This document shows positions 58,375 through 64,000 of a stretch of 64,000 nt of DNA, piece after piece. The stretch's first letter is position 1; each line of letters starts with the position of its first letter. The notes below the pieces were generated by a model. That model was not told the origin of the DNA. It saw only the letters and a list, made by a program, of their open reading frames with translations, and did no database searches. A program made the position numbers and the translations under genes. The DNA comes from Hoyosella levis. GTDB lineage: Bacteria > Actinomycetota > Actinomycetes > Mycobacteriales > Mycobacteriaceae. The stretch lies in assembly GCF_026008515.1 (NCBI RefSeq), contig NZ_BQYM01000002.1, forward strand, positions 326,056 through 390,055, read 5' to 3'.

Positions 58375-59417
58375 CGCGCGGAGCGGTTACCGCTGCGGCG
58401 ATCGCGGGGTTCGGTACCCGGGCAGCGGTCGGTGTGGTGGTGGCGTGGGTGATGGTCGGGACCACGGGCGCTGTGATCGCCAACCCGACGCGGCTCGGGG
58501 TGGCCGGCGCGCTTGTCATCGGGTCGGCCACGCTGGCGATGGCACTCCTTGCGGTCAGCGGGCGCAGCGAGCCGATGCGGGCCCGAACGGCGTGGCTGGT
58601 GGTGATGCTTGCGCTGGTCGTGGCCATCGCTGAGTCCTGGGTGATCACCATGCAGGCCAGCCAGCCGCGATGGGCGTGGGTGGTCATCGCGGCGATGATG
58701 GCGGTGCTCGCGTGCCGGGGCCGGCTCGCCGAGGCAGTAGTGGGACACGTGGTGGCCTCCGTGGCGCATGCCGTGATGCCCATCGCCGCCGGGCACGGCT
58801 GGCAGGGCAGCATCGTGCAGAAGCTGATCTGGACCTCATGCCTGTTCGGCATCGGGCTTGGCTGCGCGCTGACACTGCGGTCCCAGAGCCGCAGGGCGAC
58901 GAGGCTCCGTGAGGCCGGGCAAGCACTTGCGGTGGAGCAGGCGGCGCTGGCAGCCCGCGAGCGCGAGTCCGCCGCCCTGGTCATGGAGCTCGAGCGGAGC
59001 GCCGTTCCCGGCCTGGAGCGCATTGCTGGAGGAGTCTCGCTCAATGCGCGCGAGCGGTCGGAACTGCTGCTCGTCGAGGCGCGCCTGCGGGATAGGGTCC
59101 GCGCCCGCATCCTCGCGACCGATGCTGTGCTGGAGGCGGCCACTCGCGCCCGGCGCAGGGGCGTCGAGGTAGTGCTGCTCGATGATGGTGGGCTCGCGGG
59201 CGCGAGCGGCAACGAGGTGGAGGCGGTGCGCGCGCTGGTCGCTCGAGTGCTCGAAGCACAGCGGGACGGTACCGTTACCGTACGGGTAGTGCCGCCGGGC
59301 CGGGGGCATGCCTGCTCCATCGTGACGAGCTCCCCGGCTGGGACGCGCCGCGTCACGGTGAGCCGGGGGGAACCCATCCAGATCGACCAGCAGGCGGAGG
59401 ACCCTGCATGCCACTAG
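58371..59417 (+). CDS. Partner protein 1: membrane protein with degenerate kinase-like C-terminus
   Basis: 348 residues: about five membrane helices (to about 160), a long charged helix, then a C-terminal domain. Compared with its kinase neighbour the His-box position reads AALVMELERSAV (Met for His), the N-box position LVEARLRDRVRA (E226, Arg where Asn is expected), and a G1-like VVLLDDGG (DD at 261-262) follows 35 residues later, close to the 33-residue spacing in kinase 1. PPGRGHACSIV is similar in place to G2. I infer a pseudokinase; not a recognised family. Overlaps the next gene by ten bases. Confidence 0.6.
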   Translation: MTRGAVTAAAIAGFGTRAAVGVVVAWVMVGTTGAVIANPTRLGVAGALVIGSATLAMALLAVSGRSEPMRARTAWLVVMLALVVAIAESWVITMQASQPRWAWVVIAAMMAVLACRGRLAEAVVGHVVASVAHAVMPIAAGHGWQGSIVQKLIWTSCLFGIGLGCALTLRSQSRRATRLREAGQALAVEQAALAARERESAALVMELERSAVPGLERIAGGVSLNARERSELLLVEARLRDRVRARILATDAVLEAATRARRRGVEVVLLDDGGLAGASGNEVEAVRALVARVLEAQRDGTVTVRVVPPGRGHACSIVTSSPAGTRRVTVSRGEPIQIDQQAEDPACH

Positions 59418-60598
59418 CGGGATTGATGGCACGGGAGGACACGGCGTCAGACCGGATGACGCGCGTCCTCGGGTTCGCCCTGGGCATCGCGGGGGCCGCG
59501 TTCCTCGGCATCGAGCTGCCCGGCATGCTCGAGCAGATGGCGAGCAACCCCTGGTGGTGGATGCTGCCGGCGATCATTGCCATCCCGGGGATGTACGCCG
59601 CGATGGTGATCGCCTCGGTGTGGGGCAGCGCGCGGGCGGTCCGCATGATCTGCGGCACCTATCCCATCCTGTACATCCCGGTCGTCGCGGCGCTGCCCCT
59701 GGCGTTCGAGCAGCATCAGCTCCCACCGATCACGATGCCCTGGCCGTTGCTCATCGGCTCCGGGACGATTATCACGGCGTCCTTCGTCCTGCCGCTGCGC
59801 GGGCTCGTTCCCATCGCCATCGCCTATGCGGCCTTGCATGCGATCGGAACGTCCTGGGCCCAGTACGACGTGCCCGCGGGCTGGGCGATTCGCGAGGGCA
59901 TCTCGATCGCCATGATCGGTGTGATCTTCGCGGCGATGATCCGCAGCGTGCAAGCGAACGCGGCCACCATCGACTCCGAATCCGCGGCGTTGCGCGCCGA
60001 GGCGACGGATAGGGTCCGCGAGACGGCGATAAACCAGGAGCGGGACCGGCTCGATGCGCTCGTCCACGACACGATCGTGTCCACCTTCGTCGCCGCGTGC
60101 AGCCGGGCGCCGTTGCCCAAGGTGCGGGATTCCGCGCGAGGAAGCCTCGAGACGCTAGACACCCTCGCCCGCAGCGACGAGGAAAGCGCGACCGTCAGCG
60201 CCCGGGAGGCGGTAGCGCGGCTGCGCCAGACCGTAGGTGATGTCCGCGAGGATTTTGGGTTCCACGCGGCCATCGACGACGAGGGTGCCTCCTATTCCCT
60301 CGAGGTGGTGCGCATGCTCCAGGAGGTGATCGCCGAGGCAGCCCGCAACAGCATCCGCCACGCCGGCGAGCACGCGAGGCGAGGGTTGCTGGTGCACTGC
60401 GGGCCTGGCTTCGTGAGCGCGATGCTCGCCGACAACGGGATAGGCTTCGACCCCGCGCGCATCCCGCCGCGCAGGCTCGGGATCCACACCGCGATGCGTG
60501 GGCGCGTCGCGATCATCGAGGGCGCCCGGCTCCAGATCGACAGCGCGCCGGGCGAGGGCACCACCATTACCGTCACCTGGAGCAGCGAGGATGACTGA
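59408..60598 (+). CDS. Membrane histidine kinase 2 of the sensor array
   Basis: 396 residues, paralogue of kinase 1. Six predicted membrane helices (about 20-190), helix with ERDRLDALVHDTIVSTF (candidate His220), then N-box EAARNSIRHAGE (Asn314), G1 ADNGIGFDP (341-349) and G2 APGEGTTI (380-387). Start ATG 59408 overlaps the stop of partner 1. The dimerisation helix motif DALVHDT is identical in the two kinases, while the membrane parts have diverged, suggesting different signals. Confidence 0.85.
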   Translation: MPLAGLMAREDTASDRMTRVLGFALGIAGAAFLGIELPGMLEQMASNPWWWMLPAIIAIPGMYAAMVIASVWGSARAVRMICGTYPILYIPVVAALPLAFEQHQLPPITMPWPLLIGSGTIITASFVLPLRGLVPIAIAYAALHAIGTSWAQYDVPAGWAIREGISIAMIGVIFAAMIRSVQANAATIDSESAALRAEATDRVRETAINQERDRLDALVHDTIVSTFVAACSRAPLPKVRDSARGSLETLDTLARSDEESATVSAREAVARLRQTVGDVREDFGFHAAIDDEGASYSLEVVRMLQEVIAEAARNSIRHAGEHARRGLLVHCGPGFVSAMLADNGIGFDPARIPPRRLGIHTAMRGRVAIIEGARLQIDSAPGEGTTITVTWSSEDD

Positions 60599-61649
60599 GC
60601 GGAATCGACCTCGCACGGATACGCCAACGCTGCTCGGCCTGCGCAGCGGCACCGCCCTCGCCATAGCAGCGGCGTGGACCATTGCCGAGTGCGCCCGAGC
60701 ATTCACCACCGGCACGTGGGACCGCGGCCCTGCCTGGTGGATCCTCTCGGTGGTGCTGATCCTCGCCGCGACGTGGTTGCTGCTCCGCGCGCCCGGAGAC
60801 CCGCTGCCGGCCCGGGAGACGGCAACCATCGCGGCACTGCCTGGGATCGCCGCGCTAGCCAATGCCGCGATGATCGGCGCCCCGGACGATGTCGCGCTCT
60901 ACGCGTCGTGGACCTGGCCGACCGGCACGATCATTCTTTCCTTCCTCGTGCTGCGTGGCCGGGCTCTCGCTGCGTGGGCGGGCGAGGCTCTGCTCGCCGC
61001 GACGATCCTCGGCTGGTGGTTCATCGCGGGACCGGTACCGTCGGACATCGCTGATCCGTGGCAGGAGCTCTCGTGGAACCTCAGCATGATCGGCACCTGC
61101 ACGGTGCTTGGCATCACGATGCGCAGGCAGGTCGGCGTTATCAATGAGCTGCGTGATACCTCGGCATCGGTTATCGCGGACCGGCATGGAGGGGCAGCCC
61201 GGGCCACCGAGCGTGATCGGCAGCTCGTGTTCCTCAACGCGACAGCTCGGCCCTTGCTCGAGAGGATCGTGCAGGCCGAGGAGCTCACCGATGCCGAGAT
61301 CACCCAGATCGCCCTCGTGGAGGCCCAGCTGCGGGACCGCATCCGCGCCAGGTCGCTCGCCACCGAGCAGATCCTTGCCGCCGCGCGCGATGCCCGCTCC
61401 CGCGGCGCGACCGTGGTCCTGCTCGATGATGGTGGCCTCGATGGCCTGCCGCAGGTCCAGCGCTCCAGAGCCGTGCATGCCATCAGCACGGCATTGCGTG
61501 GCGCGCTGGACCAGGCCGGTACGGGCACGACGGTGACCGCTCGTGTGCTGCCACCCGGCCGCGACGCCATCGCGACGGTCCTGAGCATGGCGGACAACGG
61601 TGTTACCCGGTTCGAGATCACTCCGGAATCGCTGTCGAGGGTGCGCTGA
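60591..61649 (+). CDS. Partner protein 2: membrane protein with degenerate kinase-like C-terminus
   Basis: 352-residue paralogue of partner 1: five to six membrane helices (to about 170) then LVFLNATARPLLERI at the His-box place (no His), LVEAQLRDRIRARSLAT (E244) and VVLLDDGGLDG (DD at 279-280), again 35 residues apart. The two partner proteins share this block (RDR[VI]RAR, LATxxxL, AR...RG, VVLLDDGGL). ATG 60591 overlaps kinase 2 by eight bases, so all four genes are coupled. Function unknown. Confidence 0.6.
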   Translation: MTERNRPRTDTPTLLGLRSGTALAIAAAWTIAECARAFTTGTWDRGPAWWILSVVLILAATWLLLRAPGDPLPARETATIAALPGIAALANAAMIGAPDDVALYASWTWPTGTIILSFLVLRGRALAAWAGEALLAATILGWWFIAGPVPSDIADPWQELSWNLSMIGTCTVLGITMRRQVGVINELRDTSASVIADRHGGAARATERDRQLVFLNATARPLLERIVQAEELTDAEITQIALVEAQLRDRIRARSLATEQILAAARDARSRGATVVLLDDGGLDGLPQVQRSRAVHAISTALRGALDQAGTGTTVTARVLPPGRDAIATVLSMADNGVTRFEITPESLSRVR

Positions 61650-61688
61650 ATCGCCGCAGGCATGGCTTCCGTGCCACAATAGGCGGTC

Positions 61689-61952
61689 GTGAAGACTTTC
61701 GACGCGCTGTTCGCGGAGTTGCAGGATCGTGCCGCCGCCCGGCCCGAGGGATCGGGCACTGTCAAGGCGCTCGACGCAGGCGTGCACGCCCAGGGCAAGA
61801 AGGTCCTCGAGGAGGCTGGCGAGGTATGGATCGCGGCCGAGTACCAGTCCGACGATGAGCTGTCCGAGGAGATCTCGCAGCTGCTCTATTGGGTGCAGGT
61901 GCTGATGGTCGGGCGCGGGCTCTCCCTCGAGGACGTCTACCGGCATCTCTGA
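61689..61952 (+). CDS. hisE: Phosphoribosyl-ATP pyrophosphatase
   Basis: 87-residue all-helical enzyme, second step of histidine synthesis. [22 protein letters not shown] and the metal-binding [15 protein letters not shown] (Glu-Glu-x2-Glu) are visible. Start GTG 61689; a CACAAT -10-like box ends 8 nt upstream. As in M. tuberculosis it stands alone ahead of hisG rather than fused to hisI. Confidence 0.95.
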   Translation: MKTFDALFAELQDRAAARPEGSGTVKALDAGVHAQGKKVLEEAGEVWIAAEYQSDDELSEEISQLLYWVQVLMVGRGLSLEDVYRHL

Positions 61953-62004
61953 GCGTCGCCTCCGCCACCCACCACGACCGCGAGACCACGAAGGAACGAG
62001 TCCC

Positions 62005-62853
62005 ATGCTGCGCGTTGCTGTCCCGAACAAGGGCGCACTGTCCGAGGCCGCTGCCGAGATCCTCGCCGAGGCTGGCTACCGCAGCCGCTCGGACAGCAAG
62101 GACCTCACCGTGCTCGACCAGCTCAACCAGGTCGAGTTCTTCTTCCTGCGGCCCAAGGACATCGCGATCTACGTCGGATCCGGAGAGCTTGACCTAGGCA
62201 TCACCGGCCGCGATCTCGCCGCTGACTCCGGAGCACCCGTCCGGGAGCGACTCGCGCTCGGCTTCGGAAAGTCCACCTTCCGCTACGCCGCCCCGCAGGG
62301 ACGCGAATGGACGGTCGAGGAGCTCGAGGGACTGCGCATCGCCACGTCCTACCCGAACCTGGTGCGTGCCGACTTGTCGCGTCGCGGCATCAACGCCACC
62401 GTGATCCGGCTCGACGGGGCGGTGGAGATCTCCATCCAGCTCGGCGTCGCCGACGCCATCGCGGATGTCGTGGGATCCGGGCGGACGCTGCGGCAGCACA
62501 ACCTCGTCGCTTTCGGAGACTCCCTCTGCGCCTCCGAGGGAGTGCTGCTCGAGCGCGAGAGCGATGTGCCCTCCACGCCAGCTCGCGATCAGCTCGTCGC
62601 CCGCATCCAGGGCGTGGTGTTCGCGCAGCAGTACATGATGCTTGACTATGACTGCCCGAAGGAGCTTCTCGAGCAGGCCACCGCGATCACTCCGGGCATC
62701 GAGTCGCCCACCGTCGCGCCGCTCGCCGACCCCGGCTGGGTGGCGGTGCGGGCCATGGTCTCGCGCCGCTCCGTGAACAATGTGATGGATGACCTCGCGG
62801 CCCTGGGGACCAAGGCGATCCTCGCCTCGGACATCCGGTCCTGCCGCCTGTAG
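62005..62853 (+). CDS. hisG: ATP phosphoribosyltransferase (long form)
   Basis: 282 residues, first and feedback-controlled step of histidine synthesis. [12 protein letters not shown] at the N-terminus, DLGITGRDL, the PRPP-binding [14 protein letters not shown] near residue 150, and the C-terminal ACT-like regulatory domain (about 210-282) that makes this the long form not needing HisZ. AAGGAACGAG precedes ATG 62005. Follows hisE by 52 bases. Confidence 0.96.
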   Translation: MLRVAVPNKGALSEAAAEILAEAGYRSRSDSKDLTVLDQLNQVEFFFLRPKDIAIYVGSGELDLGITGRDLAADSGAPVRERLALGFGKSTFRYAAPQGREWTVEELEGLRIATSYPNLVRADLSRRGINATVIRLDGAVEISIQLGVADAIADVVGSGRTLRQHNLVAFGDSLCASEGVLLERESDVPSTPARDQLVARIQGVVFAQQYMMLDYDCPKELLEQATAITPGIESPTVAPLADPGWVAVRAMVSRRSVNNVMDDLAALGTKAILASDIRSCRL

Positions 62854-62914
62854 TCCGGCCCCGGGCCACTGGGAGCGCGACAGGCTCGTCGGCGTGGCTC
62901 GGGAGCGTGGTCTC

Positions 62915-63556
62915 CTAGGTGACGCGCTGGGCGAACCCGTCGATGAGGAGCGCGACCTTGTTGTCGAGCGCGCCGCGTCCATGCCAGAGCGCCTCGTCGG
63001 CAAGGGCGTCGGAGAGCACGCCGGGGCGTACCCAGTCCTGCCGCGCGAGGTCGCGAGCGGTGCCGCCACCCTCGACGGGCGCGTCGAGCCGCTGCATGGC
63101 GGTGAAAGTCGTGAGAGTGAGGTCGCCGATCAGCTCGATCGCCAGTATCGCGTCCTGGGCAGTGAAGCCCTGCCGCACGAGCCCTCCGACGAACTTCTCG
63201 GCCAGGATGGTCAGCTCCTCGGGCGAGCGGGTCGCGGTCAGCATGGTCTCGGTGAGGCCGGGGTAGCGTGCCAGCATGGCCCAGGTTGTCTCGGCGAGCT
63301 TCGGCAGCATGGTGCGCCAGGGCTCCTCGGGGTCCGGCCAGGGCATCGAGGTGACCGCCTGCGCTATGCAGGCCTGCAGCAGAGCGTTGCGGTCGGCGCA
63401 GTAGCGGTAGAGCGCCGAGTGAGAGACCCCGAGACGGCGGGCAACGGCGGGCATTGTGGCATCGAGCAGGCCTTCCGCGAGCGCGGCGGCCACGATATCG
63501 TGCTCGTGAAGCACTCTCGGCCGGCCGGACTTCTTCCTGCTCGATTCATCTGCCAT
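62915..63556 (-). CDS. TetR/AcrR-family transcriptional regulator
   Basis: 213 residues. N-terminal HTH with IVAAALAEGLLDATMPAVARRLGVSHSALYRYC (recognition helix VSHSALYRYCADR), then a helical ligand domain in which the Trp-rich PWPDPEEPWRTML is notable. Start ATG 63556 has a TAGGGT box 8 nt upstream. It converges on hisG and is followed on the same strand by nothing; the thioesterase gene lies upstream, and may be its target. Ligand unknown. Confidence 0.85.
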   Translation of the reverse strand: MADESSRKKSGRPRVLHEHDIVAAALAEGLLDATMPAVARRLGVSHSALYRYCADRNALLQACIAQAVTSMPWPDPEEPWRTMLPKLAETTWAMLARYPGLTETMLTATRSPEELTILAEKFVGGLVRQGFTAQDAILAIELIGDLTLTTFTAMQRLDAPVEGGGTARDLARQDWVRPGVLSDALADEALWHGRGALDNKVALLIDGFAQRVT

Positions 63557-63564
63557 GGGGAACA

Positions 63565-63570
63565 ACCCTA
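63565..63570 (-). promoter_or_regulatory. -10 box of the TetR gene
   Basis: TAGGGT (minus strand) ends 8 nt before ATG 63556. Confidence 0.45.
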
Positions 63571-63677
63571 GTGCGGCCGTGGTGGGCGATGTAGTGATCG
63601 CGCCACTGCCGGCACGAAATGTTACCTGGCCGCTAGGTTGCTCAGCGCGCGGCGCGTCGCCGTGACCTGCTGGATCG

Positions 63678-64000
63678 CTAGCGGCGCCGCACCAGCAAGG
63701 TCTGCGCCGACCTCCCCAGCGCGCCGCTCGCATCATGCAGCGTTGCCGCGCACATGCCGATGCCATCCGGGCCGACGGAGGACTCCGCGGAGACACCGAC
63801 CCATTCGCCCGCGGGCTGCCGGTACAGGTGCACGGTCAGATCGGTGTTGAGGTAGGTCCACTTGCGGATGTCGAGCTTCGCGCCGAGCCCGTTCGCCGAG
63901 TCGACCACGGCGAAGAGCCTCTGGGGCATTCCCCCCGGAGTGTGGACATCCTGAACACTGGGCCATGAAGGGCCCAGAAGGAGTGATGTCACGATGGTGA
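63678..64000 (-). CDS. Acyl-CoA thioesterase-like protein (N-terminus cut off by window edge)
   Basis: C-terminal 106 residues or so of a hot-dog-fold thioesterase family protein common in Mycobacteriales: RLFAVVDSANGLGAKLD, then TYLNTDLTVHLYRQPAGEW and SSVGPDGIGMCAATLHD, ending GRSAQTLLVRRR. The frame is open to the window end, so the start lies outside. These proteins usually have a double hot-dog domain and act on acyl-CoAs. The TetR gene follows on the same strand after 121 bases. Confidence 0.8.
   Translation of the reverse strand, partial: TIVTSLLLGPSWPSVQDVHTPGGMPQRLFAVVDSANGLGAKLDIRKWTYLNTDLTVHLYRQPAGEWVGVSAESSVGPDGIGMCAATLHDASGALGRSAQTLLVRRR

Overview
This window is chromosomal DNA of a very GC-rich actinobacterium of the order Mycobacteriales (mycolic-acid bacteria). 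The main evidence is a fabG1(mabA)-inhA-hemH locus, mycothiol synthesis (mshC), an F420/LLM-type oxidoreductase, a wax ester synthase/DGAT homologue and an aconitase with its AcnR repressor. The genus cannot be fixed from sequence alone. No prophage, insertion sequence, CRISPR array or plasmid function was found.

Layout. (1) 1-28.5 kb follows the gene order of the Mycobacterium tuberculosis Rv1473-Rv1496 region: ABC-F protein, small HTH protein, AcnR, aconitase, DUF6676-type membrane protein, two NlpC/P60 peptidoglycan hydrolases, MoxR ATPase, DUF58, VWA membrane protein, an exported/anchored unknown, FabG1, InhA, ferrochelatase, Rv1486c-like protein, NfeD, SPFH protein, TVP38 membrane protein, methylmalonyl-CoA mutase MutA/MutB and its chaperone MeaB. 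A partial carotenoid lycopene cyclase and an SDR gene lie at the left edge; a DUF3097 gene and a Baeyer-Villiger-type monooxygenase are inserted. (2) 28.5-38.8 kb is an accessory segment: an HTH-only LuxR protein, a complete ECF transporter (S, T and fused A components) in line with a voltage-sensor-like membrane protein and a nucleoside hydrolase, two tandem Acg-type nitroreductases, a DUF2784 protein, an unusual zinc-ribbon SDR, an HPF/S30AE-like small protein and tRNA-Leu(GAG). (3) 38.8-62.9 kb follows the Rv2141c-Rv2121c order: M20 peptidase, PEBP protein, pyrD, lppL-like lipoprotein, Rv2137c-like, LLM oxidoreductase, uppP, phosphoglycerate-mutase-like protein, DUF3090, SCO1664-type kinase-fold protein, mshC, then PAC2, metH, a HAD phosphatase, hisE and hisG. 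Two blocks are inserted in it: a small unknown plus wax ester synthase, and a four-gene histidine kinase array (57.2-61.6 kb). (4) The right edge holds a TetR regulator and a partial thioesterase.

How the genes work together. FabG1 and InhA are FAS-II elongation enzymes for mycolic acids. The NlpC/P60-MoxR-DUF58-VWA block serves envelope peptidoglycan remodelling. MutAB-MeaB and MetH are the cobalamin-dependent enzymes. The ECF cassette with nucleoside hydrolase suggests salvage of a nucleoside or its base. The Acg pair and the HPF-like protein suggest a hypoxia/dormancy flavour for part of the accessory segment.

Most notable observations: (a) an alternating, overlapping array of two membrane histidine kinases and two partners that look like degenerate kinases lacking the phospho-acceptor His and the N-box Asn, with no response regulator beside it; (b) a perfect AcnR operator upstream of acn; (c) at least thirteen genes with a TAnnnT -10 box ending 6-8 nt before the start codon, the signature of leaderless transcription; (d) an ECF transporter linked to a voltage-sensor protein without a selectivity filter.
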